Source of the DNA: an uncultured Lachnospiraceae bacterium
GTDB taxonomy: Bacteria; Bacillota; Clostridia; Lachnospirales; Lachnospiraceae
Length of the DNA: 59,412 nucleotides
Reading direction: 5' to 3'
Assembly: GCA_934320845.1 (NCBI GenBank)
Contig: CAKRFU010000017.1
Location: forward strand, 1 to 59,412
The notes under the pieces are model-generated. The model was given only the letters and a program-made list of their open reading frames with translations, did not search any database and was not told the DNA's origin. Positions 46,229 through 56,063 of this stretch are shown here, one piece after another. The position numbers and the translations under genes were made by a program. Positions within the stretch are counted from its first letter, which is position 1. The number at the start of each line of letters is the position of its first letter.

Positions 46229-48967
46229 TTGAAAAAAAAGAAAAAAATAATAGCCATGACTTTGGCGGCAGCTATATCACTGGTTACCGTATTTGGCAGT
46301 GGAAATTATTCCAAAGCGGTGTCTGTAAAGAAAGCTGATAAGAAACAGGAAAGTTTAGTCAGCGATAAGACTGGATTTGGGGCAAAAAAGTCCGGTGCGG
46401 GCATTAAAAAAGCAAATATCAAAACAACTGACAATAAAACTGATGCATATATCAGTCCTGATGATAAGCAGGAGTTTTCTAAGTTATATGAGTCTAAAAT
46501 TCTTAGTAAGGATAATGAAAACATTATCTTATCTCAGCATGAAAGCACATCAGCACTTATGGTGAGTGGAAATACAGAAGAAATTGAGAAAACCAATTTC
46601 ACTATCAGCAAAGAAATTGATTTTAATGAAAAGAGCAGATATATTGTTTTTTCGGGAATTGCTGAGAGAAAGAGAGACATAAGTATTTCTTTTTATCTGG
46701 ATGGTTCAAATGAAAGTTTTGCAAAGATAAAGCTGCCAAGTCAGAAAAGAAAGAATGTTTGGAGATTAGGCGATAATGAGTGCGTAAAACTTAGTCTTGA
46801 TAAAATCAGCGGAAAACATAAGGTTTCATTTAAAATAACTGACAATAATGGTAAAGATTATGCAGGAAAAGACTTAAAACTTCTTTTAGAGTATATGTTT
46901 TTTCTTGAAGAAGATATACCGACGGTAAATGTTGATATTGATGAGTCGATAACTCCTATAGCATCTATGAATGGAGATGTGGATCACCAGACAGAGTGTT
47001 ATGGAAATATTACGCTCAATATACCGGAAGGTTATAAATCGGAGTATACTGATAAAGAACTCAAAACAGCAACATACGAGCTTGAATACATAAGAGGAAG
47101 AGGAAATTCCACATGGGGTCCAAGTAAAAGACCGTACAAGTTTAAATTGGATAAAAAAGCAGACCTTTTGGGAATGGGTGCCAATAAACACTGGATACTT
47201 TTGGCAAACTATTATGATGTGTCAATGCTTAGAAACAAGTTTACATACTGGCTTGGTGATGCTATCGGTCTTGAATATACACCAAAATGTGAATTTGTAA
47301 ATGTTGTTATGAATAACAAGTACCTTGGAAGTTATTATCTGTGTGAACAGGTAAGGGTAGGAAAGAGCAGAGTAAATATTGACGATCTTGCTGAAAACGA
47401 TGAAACAAAAGCAATCACGAGTGGTTCAGCCATAACAGGAGGATATCTTTTGGCATGTGATCAGGAGAGTGACAGATTAAATATAAATACCGAGAAGGGA
47501 ATGACATTTGCAATTGAAAGTCCTGACTTTGAGGATTACACAAATGTTGAACAGTATAATTACATATCAAATTATGTACAGCAGACAGAAAACGCCATAT
47601 TTGGAAAGGATTTTAAAGACAGTGATGGTATTTCGTATGATGAGTATCTTGATGTTGACTCAGCAATAGATTATTACTGGGTGCAGGAATTTTCATTAAA
47701 TGGAGATGCTTTTGGTTCAGGCAGTACATATCTTTATAAAAAGAGAAACGGCAAGCTTTATTGGGGACCTTTGTGGGACTTTGATTATGTTGCGTGGGGT
47801 GCTACTGAATTTAGTGGAGAAAATCAGGTTGAGGGATTGAATTTAGGAAGAAATCCATGGTTTATAAAATTGTTTTCAAATGAAAAATTTAGAAACAAAT
47901 TTGCAGCAAGATGGCCATATATTAAAGAAAAACTTCTTGAAGGCATAAAAGATGGCGGGATTATAGATACATATTCAAAAAAACAGTATGCTTCACAAAA
48001 AGCAAATTATAATGTAAATGAAAAGTATTCTCGTTATGATGGTGATAATTTAATGCTAAATGAGGAGGCTTTGGCAGGAGTGAAAGATATACTTGATTTG
48101 CCACTGCCTTCGGGGAATGAAGTGACATATGACAGTGAGGAAACCAGATTTAAAAAGTGGATTCGTGAAAGAATTGACTGGATTGACAAGAATATATCAT
48201 CAATAGATAAGTTCGCATCCGGTACAAAAGTCACATTTAAAGTTGGCAAAAAAGTATATTATACTGCCGATTTTGTGTCGGGAACAGAAAATATAATGCC
48301 TAAAGATCCGACTAAGAAGGGATACTATTTTGAAGGATGGTATTACAGGCAAAAGATTGATGGGAAGTCATATGAGACTAAATTTACAGCAGACACGACA
48401 TTGACGGAGAAAAAAGCTACAGTATATGCGAAGTGGAAGAAAAAAACTAAAGTTAATAAACCTAAAAGCTTAGTTTTCAGGAACAATGAAATATATATGA
48501 CACCTTATGATGATTATGTACTTAAATACAGTATACAGCCGTTAGGAGCAGTTATGCCTGAAATTAAGTGGTCAGTATCGGATAAGGATATGGTTTCAGT
48601 AAGCAATGGGGTTGTTTCTGCTACTCAGAAACTTGGAGTTTGTACTGTTACAGCAAAGATAAAGGGATTAAAAGCAGTGAAGTGTAAGATTCATGTGATT
48701 TCATGGGACGATATTGTTATGATAAAGGATTTTAAGCTGGGCAAAACAAAAATGACTTTGAAAAAGGGTAAATCACAGAAACTAAATATTACGGTATTGC
48801 CTGAAAAAGTGTACAATCCGAATTTGAATTTTGTATCTTCAAATAAAAAAGTGGCAGAGATTGATGATGCAGGGATAATTCATGCAAAGAAAAAGGGAAC
48901 GGCATTGATTGTTGTATATTGTTATCAGGAGAATATAATCAAATTCTGTAAGGTAACAGTTAAATAA
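46229..48967 (+). CDS. CotH-kinase-domain surface protein with BIG2 repeats
   Basis: Secreted protein of 912 residues. The N-terminus MKKKKKIIAMTLAAAISLVT is a signal peptide. A beta-rich region (about 60-240) precedes a CotH-kinase domain (about 260-620) containing RGRGNSTWGPSKRPYKFKLD, WILLANYYDVSMLRNKF and GKLYWGPLWDFDYV. Next is an InlB-type repeat (KKGYYFEGWYYRQK...VYAKWKKK), then two BIG2 domains ending FVSSNKKVAEIDDAGIIHAK and CKVTVK. CotH in Bacillus phosphorylates spore-coat proteins; here the extra surface domains suggest an extracellular role. Start TTG 46229 has AAAGGAG at 46214-46220. No LPXTG motif is seen. Confidence 0.88.
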   Translation: MKKKKKIIAMTLAAAISLVTVFGSGNYSKAVSVKKADKKQESLVSDKTGFGAKKSGAGIKKANIKTTDNKTDAYISPDDKQEFSKLYESKILSKDNENIILSQHESTSALMVSGNTEEIEKTNFTISKEIDFNEKSRYIVFSGIAERKRDISISFYLDGSNESFAKIKLPSQKRKNVWRLGDNECVKLSLDKISGKHKVSFKITDNNGKDYAGKDLKLLLEYMFFLEEDIPTVNVDIDESITPIASMNGDVDHQTECYGNITLNIPEGYKSEYTDKELKTATYELEYIRGRGNSTWGPSKRPYKFKLDKKADLLGMGANKHWILLANYYDVSMLRNKFTYWLGDAIGLEYTPKCEFVNVVMNNKYLGSYYLCEQVRVGKSRVNIDDLAENDETKAITSGSAITGGYLLACDQESDRLNINTEKGMTFAIESPDFEDYTNVEQYNYISNYVQQTENAIFGKDFKDSDGISYDEYLDVDSAIDYYWVQEFSLNGDAFGSGSTYLYKKRNGKLYWGPLWDFDYVAWGATEFSGENQVEGLNLGRNPWFIKLFSNEKFRNKFAARWPYIKEKLLEGIKDGGIIDTYSKKQYASQKANYNVNEKYSRYDGDNLMLNEEALAGVKDILDLPLPSGNEVTYDSEETRFKKWIRERIDWIDKNISSIDKFASGTKVTFKVGKKVYYTADFVSGTENIMPKDPTKKGYYFEGWYYRQKIDGKSYETKFTADTTLTEKKATVYAKWKKKTKVNKPKSLVFRNNEIYMTPYDDYVLKYSIQPLGAVMPEIKWSVSDKDMVSVSNGVVSATQKLGVCTVTAKIKGLKAVKCKIHVISWDDIVMIKDFKLGKTKMTLKKGKSQKLNITVLPEKVYNPNLNFVSSNKKVAEIDDAGIIHAKKKGTALIVVYCYQENIIKFCKVTVK

Positions 48968-48972
48968 AATAT

Positions 48973-49010
48973 ATGATACAATGGTCAAAATGCCTTTTGA
49001 CTCCAATATT
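48973..49010. repeat. Dispersed imperfect palindrome, copy 3
   Basis: Arms ATGATACAATGGTCAAAA (48973-48990) and TTTTGACTCCAATATT (48995-49010) with a TGCC loop. As with copy 1 it begins a few bases after the stop of a BIG2-containing surface gene. Confidence 0.55.
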
Positions 49011-49031
49011 AAATACATAAATTATAATGGG

Positions 49032-49084
49032 AGACTTTGGTAACTGCGGTTTTAAAACGTATGCACCAAAGTCTTCTGTTTTGT
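49032..49084 (+). terminator. Terminator of the CotH-domain gene
   Basis: AGACTTTGGT (49032-49041) pairs with ACCAAAGTCT (49065-49074), followed by TCTGTTTTG. Confidence 0.75.
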
Positions 49085-49146
49085 TATCATATCAGTGAAT
49101 ATGCGGTCATAAAAGTTATAGGTATTCTGATGTTGCGGCTTAAGAC

Positions 49147-49175
49147 TTGTATTATAACAATTTATTTGGTAAAAT
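49147..49175 (+). promoter_or_regulatory. Candidate promoter for the FtsA-like gene
   Basis: TTGTAT (49147-49152), a 17-bp spacer and TAAAAT (49170-49175), about 34 bp before the GTG start. Confidence 0.5.
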
Positions 49176-49208
49176 ACTGATAATTGTGATGATTAAGGGG
49201 GTTCCATA

Positions 49209-51539
49209 GTGATAAGTGAGACAGAGTATGTCGAGATAAAAAAAGTGAATATGGAAGGTGTTCCGGAACAGCTTGTCTTTGGACTGGATATAGGTACAAG
49301 AAGTATTGTTGGAACAGTTGGATATCGTGACACAAAGGGATTTACTGTAGTTGCACAGACCTCGAAAGAACACGAAACAAGAGCAATGATGGATGGACAG
49401 ATTCATGACATAAACATGGTTGCGGCCACCATAAGCGAAATTCGTGAAAGGCTTGAGCAGATGACCGGGCGTACATATAAAGATGTATGTATTGCGGCAG
49501 CGGGACGTGTGCTTATGACTGTAGAGGCAGAAGCAGAAATTGATTTTAATTCTGAGACAGTTGTTACAACGGAAAATATATACACACTTGATATGCTTGG
49601 TGTTGAAAATGCATATGAAAAACTTAGAGAAGAGAAAAAAAGTGATGATATAAAATTTTATTGTGTAGGATATTCTGTTAAACATTATTATCAGAATGGA
49701 TATGTTATAACGAACCTTGAAGGTCATAAATGTAATAAGATTTCATGTGAGCTGATTGCCACTTTCCTGCCTGATGAGGTTGTAGACGGACTTTATGCGG
49801 CTGTTGAGAGAGCAGGACTATATGTGGCTAATCTTACTTTGGAGCCTATTGCGGCGATAAATGTTGCGATACCGGAAAGATTCAGATTGCTGAATATAGC
49901 ACTTGTAGATGTAGGGGCAGGAACATCGGATATTTCCATTACAAAGGATGGAAGTATTATTGCATACGGAATGATACCGAGTGCAGGAGATGAAATCACG
50001 GAATGTCTTGCAAAACACTATCTGACAGATTTTAATGAAGCGGATGCATTGAAATGTAAAAGCACAGAGATGGACGAAGTTGAATTTAGTGACATAATGG
50101 GACTTCCGTATAAAGTTTCTTCTGAGGAAATAGCCGAGGTTGTAAAAGACACAGTTTATTCTATTACCAAGAGTGTTGCCGATAAGATTATAGAACTTAA
50201 TGGCGGAAAATCTGTAAGTGCTGTTTTTGTAGTCGGAGGCGGAGGCAAAATAAAAGGATTCGTTGAAAGTCTTGCTGAATTTCTGGAACTGCCAAAAGAG
50301 AGAGTGGCACTCAGAGGTTCAGAAGTTATGGGCAACATTACGTTTATGCAGGATGATATAAAAGTGGATTCGCTTCTTGTCACACCGGTAGGAATATGCC
50401 TGAACTTCTATGAACAGCGAAACAATTTTATTTTTGTCAACATAAATGACGAGAGAATCAAGCTTTATGATAATGGTAAACTCACTGTAATAGATGCGGC
50501 ACTCAATATAGGATTTCCAAATGAAGATTTGTTCCCTAAGAGAGGAAAAAGCATTATTTATACAGTAAATGGCGAAAAGAGAATGCTCAGGGGAAAACAG
50601 GGTGAATCAAGCTTAATAAAAATGAACGGTGTTGAAGTAGGCATGAACACACCTGTTACGCAGAATGCAAAGATAGATATAGAACCTTCTACGGCAGGTG
50701 AAGATGCTGTACTCGAAATAGAAGATATTCCGGAGTACAAAGCAACTATAAAGTTTATGTTTAACAAAAAAGAAATACTCTGTCCAAGATTTGTTATAGT
50801 AAACGGTGAGTTCGTATCCGGTTTTTATGATATAAAGGATGGGGATGAGATAGAGTTTCAGGATTACTATACATTGAAACAGGTTCTTGAATTCATGGAT
50901 ATAATATACTGTGGAAAAGTATATGTAAATAATGTGCCGGCAGATATGGAAACGAAAGTTTACGACAATTTTTCGATATTATGTGAAATAAAAAAAGAAG
51001 AGCCGAATTATGCCGAACTTTTTGAAAAGTACGGAGAGCCTGAGTTTCCTGAAGAGACAATCTATTCAATAGAAGAGTTAGAAGAACATTCTAACGAAAA
51101 CCAAAGAGAGGAACACTCTGACGAAAGCGAAATCGAAATAGACCAAAAAGAAGAAATCTCCGGAGAAAATGCTGTTGATTTTCACGCTGATTTAGCGTAT
51201 GACAGTGAATTAGCAGGCAACAATGAAAAAGAGAATGTTACTAAGGATGACAATAATAAACCGGAAACACACAGCACCGGTGGTGAGACAGCCGGGGAGC
51301 AGTCTAAGAATGAAGAAGAGAATACAGAAGTTCATGATATTACTATTACGGTAAACGGTGACACGGTTGTTATGAAAGGAAAGAAAAAATATATTCTTGT
51401 AGATGTACTTGATTTTTATCCTGTAGATACATCAGTGGCTCACGGTGACCATTTGGAGACATCAGTAAATGGTGTGGCTGGTGACTTTATGCTGCCTGTA
51501 AACGATGGTGACAATGTTGTGATACAGTGGGTAGGTTGA
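49209..51539 (+). CDS. Extended FtsA/PilM-like ATPase
   Basis: Actin-fold ATPase of the FtsA type (776 aa). The phosphate-1 motif is FGLDIGTRSIVGTVGY and the phosphate-2 motif VDVGAGTSDISI; VFVVGGGGKIKGFVESLAEF is the adenosine motif. The segment between holds the SHS2-like insertion (MMDGQIHDINMVAATISEIR). FtsA is usually about 420 aa; here about 350 extra residues follow, including beta-rich domains, an acidic linker (about 620-700) and a small C-terminal domain. The start is GTG with AAGGGGGT upstream. It may be the cell-division FtsA of this lineage or a specialised paralog. No ftsZ is near. Confidence 0.82.
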   Translation: MISETEYVEIKKVNMEGVPEQLVFGLDIGTRSIVGTVGYRDTKGFTVVAQTSKEHETRAMMDGQIHDINMVAATISEIRERLEQMTGRTYKDVCIAAAGRVLMTVEAEAEIDFNSETVVTTENIYTLDMLGVENAYEKLREEKKSDDIKFYCVGYSVKHYYQNGYVITNLEGHKCNKISCELIATFLPDEVVDGLYAAVERAGLYVANLTLEPIAAINVAIPERFRLLNIALVDVGAGTSDISITKDGSIIAYGMIPSAGDEITECLAKHYLTDFNEADALKCKSTEMDEVEFSDIMGLPYKVSSEEIAEVVKDTVYSITKSVADKIIELNGGKSVSAVFVVGGGGKIKGFVESLAEFLELPKERVALRGSEVMGNITFMQDDIKVDSLLVTPVGICLNFYEQRNNFIFVNINDERIKLYDNGKLTVIDAALNIGFPNEDLFPKRGKSIIYTVNGEKRMLRGKQGESSLIKMNGVEVGMNTPVTQNAKIDIEPSTAGEDAVLEIEDIPEYKATIKFMFNKKEILCPRFVIVNGEFVSGFYDIKDGDEIEFQDYYTLKQVLEFMDIIYCGKVYVNNVPADMETKVYDNFSILCEIKKEEPNYAELFEKYGEPEFPEETIYSIEELEEHSNENQREEHSDESEIEIDQKEEISGENAVDFHADLAYDSELAGNNEKENVTKDDNNKPETHSTGGETAGEQSKNEEENTEVHDITITVNGDTVVMKGKKKYILVDVLDFYPVDTSVAHGDHLETSVNGVAGDFMLPVNDGDNVVIQWVG

Positions 51540-51570
51540 AAATAGGATATAGAAAAGAAGCGAGGTAAAT

Positions 51571-52365
51571 ATGAGAATATGCAGTATTGCCAGCGGAAGC
51601 AGTGGTAACTGTACATATGTTGGCAGCGGTGATACAAACATTTTGATAGATGCGGGAGTAAGCAGGAAGAGGATAGTAGAGGGACTTAAAAAGATTGGTG
51701 TTGCACCTGAGCAGCTGAATGGCATATTTGTAACACATGAACACAGCGATCATATTCAGGGAATAAACATGATGGTAAAAATGTTTGATACACCTGTTTA
51801 TGCGACAGGTGGGACACTTGATTCCATAAGGCTTAAAGACAAAAAAGGTGTTATTTCAATGAATCATCTTTTTGAAGTCCATGCAGATGAACCGGTATCA
51901 ATGGGAGAAATAACAGTTATGCCATTTTCTACTTCACATGATGCAGCAGACCCGGTTGGATATACACTTACAGCTGAGGGACATAAGGCAAGTATAGCAA
52001 CTGATCTGGGAAAATATGATGAATATATCATTTCACATTTGAAAAATACGGAAGTATTATTTATTGAAGCTAATCATGATATCAGTATGCTTGAAGCGGG
52101 AAGTTATCCGTATTCACTTAAGAGAAGAATATTAAGTGAATATGGGCATTTATCCAATGAAGATTCAGGAAGCCTTTTATGTAAAGTTATAAATAAAAAA
52201 TTGAAATATGCATTTCTTGCACATTTATCAAAAGAAAACAATTATCCGCAGCTTGCATTTGAAGCAGTAAAATGTCAGTTGTGGGAAGAGATAGGGTTAA
52301 AAGAACTTAATTTTGACCTGTCTGTGGCAAAGAGAGATGAGCCTTCCAAAATGGTTGTGCTTTAG
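51571..52365 (+). CDS. MBL-fold hydrolase, WalJ/YycJ type
   Basis: Metallo-beta-lactamase-fold protein of 264 residues. SIASGSSGNCTYVGSGDTNI is the family N-terminus; the metal motif THEHSDH lies at residues 55-61 (His56, His58, Asp60, His61). STSHDAADPVGY and EANHD supply further ligands. In Bacillus YycJ/WalJ is tied to cell-wall control and DNA metabolism; relatives act as 5'-3' exonucleases. No walRK genes adjoin it. GAGGT precedes the ATG. Confidence 0.88.
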   Translation: MRICSIASGSSGNCTYVGSGDTNILIDAGVSRKRIVEGLKKIGVAPEQLNGIFVTHEHSDHIQGINMMVKMFDTPVYATGGTLDSIRLKDKKGVISMNHLFEVHADEPVSMGEITVMPFSTSHDAADPVGYTLTAEGHKASIATDLGKYDEYIISHLKNTEVLFIEANHDISMLEAGSYPYSLKRRILSEYGHLSNEDSGSLLCKVINKKLKYAFLAHLSKENNYPQLAFEAVKCQLWEEIGLKELNFDLSVAKRDEPSKMVVL

Positions 52366-52386
52366 GATAAGAAAGGAAAAGATAAA

Positions 52387-52659
52387 ATGAAAAAAACAGT
52401 TATAACAGTAGTAGGTAAGGATAGTGTGGGTATTATTGCAAAAGTTTGTACATATCTCGCAGAGAACAATGTAAATATTCTTGATATTTCACAGACAATA
52501 GTAGGTGGATTTTTCAACATGATGATGATTGTTGATGTGGCAGAATGCAAAACAGACTTTGCAGGATTTAACAGCGCACTTGAAAAGATTGGTGAGGACA
52601 TGGGTTGTACGATAAAGGCACAGCGTGAAGATATATTTGATAAAATGCACAGAATTTAA
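52387..52659 (+). CDS. ACT-domain protein (UPF0237)
   Basis: Ninety-residue ACT-domain protein. MKKTVITVVGKDSVGIIAKV and ENNVNILDISQTIVGGFFNM are typical of this group, which binds small ligands such as amino acids. It is 21 nt upstream of the UPF0210 gene. The two form a conserved pair in many Firmicutes, which suggests the ACT protein regulates its partner. Function unproven. Confidence 0.92.
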   Translation: MKKTVITVVGKDSVGIIAKVCTYLAENNVNILDISQTIVGGFFNMMMIVDVAECKTDFAGFNSALEKIGEDMGCTIKAQREDIFDKMHRI

Positions 52660-52680
52660 TGAGGGGGAAATAAAGTTAGT

Positions 52681-54045
52681 ATGATAAATATAGCAGAAGT
52701 AAAAGAAACTAACGATATGATTGAGAAGGAAAACCTTGATGTAAGAACTATTACACTTGGAATCAGCCTTTTAAATTGTATAGATGATGATCTTGAAAAA
52801 TTAAATGAAAAAATATACAACCGTATCACAACTGTAGCAAAAAATCTTGTTTCTACAGGAAAAGAAATAGAACTTGAATACGGTATTCCTATTGTAAACA
52901 AGAGAATTTCGGTTACACCTATTGCTCTTATCGGGGGATCTGCATGTAAGACATCTGAGGATTATGTAACGATAGCAAAGACACTTGACAAAGCTGCAAA
53001 AGAAGTCGGAGTAAACTTTATCGGAGGTTACTCGGCACTTGTTTCTAAAGGAATGACAAAGAGCGATGAACTTCTTATACGCTCTATCCCGGAGGCACTC
53101 AAAGCGACAGATTTTGTATGCAGTTCAGTAAATGTTGGTTCAACAAAAACAGGTCTTAATATGGATGCCGTAAGACTTATGGGAGACATTGTCCGTGAGA
53201 CTGCTGATATTACAGTTGATTGTGACTGCAATGGCTGTGCAAAGCTTGTTGTCTTTTGCAATGCACCTGATGATAATCCGTTTATGGCGGGAGCATTCCA
53301 CGGTGTTACGGAAGCTGACGAGATAATAAATGTCGGAGTCAGCGGACCGGGAGTTATGAGAAAAGCACTTGAGTCAGCACATGGACTTGATTTTGGAGCT
53401 CTCTGTGAAAAAATTAAAAAGACTGCATTTAAGATTACAAGAGTGGGTCAGCTTGTTGCACTTGAGGCATCAAAAAGACTTGACATTCCATTTGGAATTA
53501 TAGACCTTTCACTTGCACCTACACCTGCAATAGGAGACAGTATTGCAGACATCTTTGAGGAGATGGGACTTGAGAGAGCAGGAGCACCGGGAACTACCGC
53601 AGCACTTGCAATGCTTAACGATCAGGTTAAAAAAGGTGGTGTAATGGCATCTTCATATGTTGGAGGCCTTAGCGGAGCGTTTATTCCGGTTAGTGAGGAT
53701 CAGGGAATGATAAATGCTGTTCAGGACGGGGCACTCACACTTGAAAAGCTTGAAGCAATGACATGTGTCTGCTCAGTTGGACTTGACATGGTTGCTATAC
53801 CGGGAGATACAAAGCCTGAGACAATAGCCGGTATTATTGCTGACGAGATGGCAATCGGAATGATAAATCAAAAGACAACAGCAGCGAGACTTATACCTGT
53901 TCCGGGAAAGAAAGTCGGAGAGATGGTTGAATTTGGAGGACTGTTAGGATATGCACCTGTAATGCCTGTAAATCAGTTTGACTGCAGCGAGTTTGTGAAC
54001 AGGGGAGGAAGAATTCCGGCACCAATCCATAGCTTTAAGAACTAA
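52681..54045 (+). CDS. UPF0210 (PFL-like) family protein
   Basis: Protein of 454 residues of the UPF0210/DUF711 family, distantly related to glycyl-radical enzymes but without a known activity. The stretch [20 protein letters not shown], the Cys pair in [30 protein letters not shown] and [15 protein letters not shown] are family-like. GAGGGGG lies 12 nt before the ATG. It follows the ACT-domain gene in the usual order. Confidence 0.93.
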   Translation: MINIAEVKETNDMIEKENLDVRTITLGISLLNCIDDDLEKLNEKIYNRITTVAKNLVSTGKEIELEYGIPIVNKRISVTPIALIGGSACKTSEDYVTIAKTLDKAAKEVGVNFIGGYSALVSKGMTKSDELLIRSIPEALKATDFVCSSVNVGSTKTGLNMDAVRLMGDIVRETADITVDCDCNGCAKLVVFCNAPDDNPFMAGAFHGVTEADEIINVGVSGPGVMRKALESAHGLDFGALCEKIKKTAFKITRVGQLVALEASKRLDIPFGIIDLSLAPTPAIGDSIADIFEEMGLERAGAPGTTAALAMLNDQVKKGGVMASSYVGGLSGAFIPVSEDQGMINAVQDGALTLEKLEAMTCVCSVGLDMVAIPGDTKPETIAGIIADEMAIGMINQKTTAARLIPVPGKKVGEMVEFGGLLGYAPVMPVNQFDCSEFVNRGGRIPAPIHSFKN

Positions 54046-54078
54046 GAAAATTAAGAATAAACATAAAATTACATTATT

Positions 54079-54136
54079 ATACCTTAAAATTGTAAGGGTT
54101 TTGTTAATTTTTACAATTTTAGGGTATATTTTTTTG
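54079..54136 (+). terminator. Terminator after the UPF0210 gene
   Basis: ATACCTTAAAATTGTAA pairs with TTACAATTTTAGGGTAT (one G-U), followed by ATTTTTTT. Confidence 0.9.
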
Positions 54137-54292
54137 ATATAATTGTTAACATATATATTGACGCACATATGTATATTGTGAGATAATTAAAATCGTATTG
54201 TGAATAAAATTCATTTTGAATAATATTCTTGGTACGGGCGTAAAAATATTAAATTACTTATGCGATAAAGTCGCAGGAATGAGGTTAGAAAC

Positions 54293-55492
54293 ATGTCATT
54301 AGAATTATCAAAAAAAGCAGCAGCAGTTAAACCTTCGTCAACTCTTGCAATTACAGCGAAAGCAAAAGAACTTAAAGCGCAGGGAAAAGATGTAGTTGGA
54401 TTTGGAGCAGGCGAACCTGATTTCAACACACCTGAAAACATTTGTGAAGCAGCTATAAAGGCTATTAAAGACGGTTTTACAAAGTACACACCAGCTTCAG
54501 GAACAAATGAATTAAAAGAGGCTATATCTAAAAAATTTAAGGAATTTAACGGACTTGATTATGATACAGACCAAATCGTTATAAGCAATGGTGGAAAACA
54601 TTCACTTACAAATATATTTACTGCACTTTTGAATCCGGGAGATGAGGTTATTATACCTGCACCATTCTGGCTCAGTTATCCTGAGATAGTAAAACTTGCA
54701 GGAGGTGTACCTGTAATAGTTACAACAACAAAAGAGCAGAACTTTAAACTTACAGCAGAGGATCTTGCAAATGCGGTGACAGACAAGACAAAGGCACTTG
54801 TATTAAATACACCAAATAATCCTACAGGAATGCTTTACACAGAAGAAGAACTTCGTGCAATTGCAAAAGTTGCAGTAGAAAAAGATTTTTATGTTGTAGC
54901 AGATGAAATGTATGAGATGCTTGTTTACGGTGAGCAGAAACACATAAGTATTGCATCACTTGGAAAAGATATATATGACAGAACAATCACATGCAGCGGA
55001 CTTGCAAAGAGCTATGCGATGACAGGATGGAGAATCGGCTATACAGGTTCATCAAAAGAAATCGCAAAGATGATGGGAAGTGTACAGAGCCACCAGACAT
55101 CAAATCCAAACTCAATAGCACAGAAAGCAGCAGTAGAAGCACTTACAGGACCACAGGATTCTGTAGAAAAAATGCATGCTGAATTTGACAAGCGCCGCAA
55201 ATATATGTACAAGAGAGTATGCGAAATGCCTCTTCTTGATACACTTGAGCCAATGGGAGCATTTTATGTGTTCGTAGACGCAAGCGCAGTATTAGGCAAG
55301 TCATACAAGGGAACAAAGATTGACAGCGTTCCACAGATGGCGGATATACTTATCAACGAGTACAATACAGCTATTGTACCGTGTGCAGACTTCGGTTTTG
55401 CTGACTGTTTCCGTCTTTCATATGCTATATCAATTGAGCAGATTGAAAAGGGACTTGACAGAATTGAGAGTTTCATAAAAGAGCTTGCATAG
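54293..55492 (+). CDS. aspC: Class I aminotransferase (aspartate aminotransferase-like)
   Basis: PLP-dependent fold-type I aminotransferase (399 aa). The PLP Lys is Lys239 in CSGLAKSYAMTGWRIGY. PGDEVIIPAPFWLSYPEIVK, NTPNNPTGMLYTEEEL and the C-terminal FRLSYAISIEQIEKGLDRI are typical of aspartate aminotransferases of the Bacillus type. Exact substrate range is not certain. The ribosome site is weak (GAGGT), and a small TGCGA/TCGCA hairpin (54261-54275) lies just before it. It is a single gene between two terminators. Confidence 0.9.
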   Translation: MSLELSKKAAAVKPSSTLAITAKAKELKAQGKDVVGFGAGEPDFNTPENICEAAIKAIKDGFTKYTPASGTNELKEAISKKFKEFNGLDYDTDQIVISNGGKHSLTNIFTALLNPGDEVIIPAPFWLSYPEIVKLAGGVPVIVTTTKEQNFKLTAEDLANAVTDKTKALVLNTPNNPTGMLYTEEELRAIAKVAVEKDFYVVADEMYEMLVYGEQKHISIASLGKDIYDRTITCSGLAKSYAMTGWRIGYTGSSKEIAKMMGSVQSHQTSNPNSIAQKAAVEALTGPQDSVEKMHAEFDKRRKYMYKRVCEMPLLDTLEPMGAFYVFVDASAVLGKSYKGTKIDSVPQMADILINEYNTAIVPCADFGFADCFRLSYAISIEQIEKGLDRIESFIKELA

Positions 55493-55520
55493 ATTAGATT
55501 AAAAAATAATAAGATATAAT

Positions 55521-55577
55521 AAAAAGGATAATGATAATTGAGCTATTAAGGTGTTCGATTAACATTATCCTTTTTTG
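55521..55577 (+). terminator. Terminator of aspC
   Basis: AAAAAGGATAATG (55521-55533) pairs with CATTATCCTTTTTT (55563-55576). Confidence 0.9.
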
Positions 55578-55644
55578 GTGTGAAATATTATACATTAAAA
55601 AAGGAATGTGTAAAGATAAAATAAAAAAATATGAGTCAAAAACA

Positions 55645-55670
55645 AAAAACTCGTCAAAAACGAGTTTTTC
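55645..55670. terminator. Second hairpin terminator after aspC
   Basis: AAAAACTCG (55645-55653) pairs with CGAGTTTTT (55661-55669) across a 7-nt loop; usable in both directions. Confidence 0.75.
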
Positions 55671-55856
55671 AAGTTCACACACTGTGATGCCATAAGGCGG
55701 TTTGAATAAATTTTTATTTGAATTTATGATGTAAAACTAAGTATGGTACTTAATCTATTGGCATGATATAATGATTAAAAGAATGTTAAGGAGTTAATGT
55801 TTGAGGAGGATATAAATATATGTATGTGACTCAACAGTGTTATGAAAGGAGCAGTT

Positions 55857-56012
55857 ATGAGTAGAAAATTAAGAAGTGATTGTACTGTAGGAACAGCAGA
55901 AAAAAAGTTTGGTTTACCAGCAGGAACCTTTAGAAATGTTAATGGAAGAGATACTAGAAGTGATAAAAAAATTGGAACAATTAGAAGAGAAGCAGAAAAG
56001 AAAAAAAGATAG
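55857..56012 (+). CDS. Small basic protein (51 aa), unrecognised
   Basis: A 51-codon frame from ATG 55857 with AAGGAG 5 nt upstream. The sequence begins MSRKLRSDCTVGTAEKKFGL and ends in a Lys-rich tail (REAEKKKR). It is strongly basic with one Cys and no membrane segment. A Gly-Thr-Phe-Arg-Asn segment and GRDTRSDKKIG look like conserved turns. The next gene, strongly acidic, begins 51 nt later. A nucleic-acid-binding or partner-binding role is only a guess. Confidence 0.6.
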   Translation: MSRKLRSDCTVGTAEKKFGLPAGTFRNVNGRDTRSDKKIGTIRREAEKKKR

Positions 56013-56063
56013 ATGGATATAGTTAATATATTGTAAATAGTAAGATAAGGAAGGAAAGGGTTT

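Larger units (their letters stand above)
55493..55856. other. Intergenic region after aspC
   Basis: Holds two terminators (55521-55577 and 55645-55670) and then about 180 bp with no recognised feature. GAGGAGG at about 55803-55808 is followed by an ATG that gives only a few codons. Confidence 0.5.
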
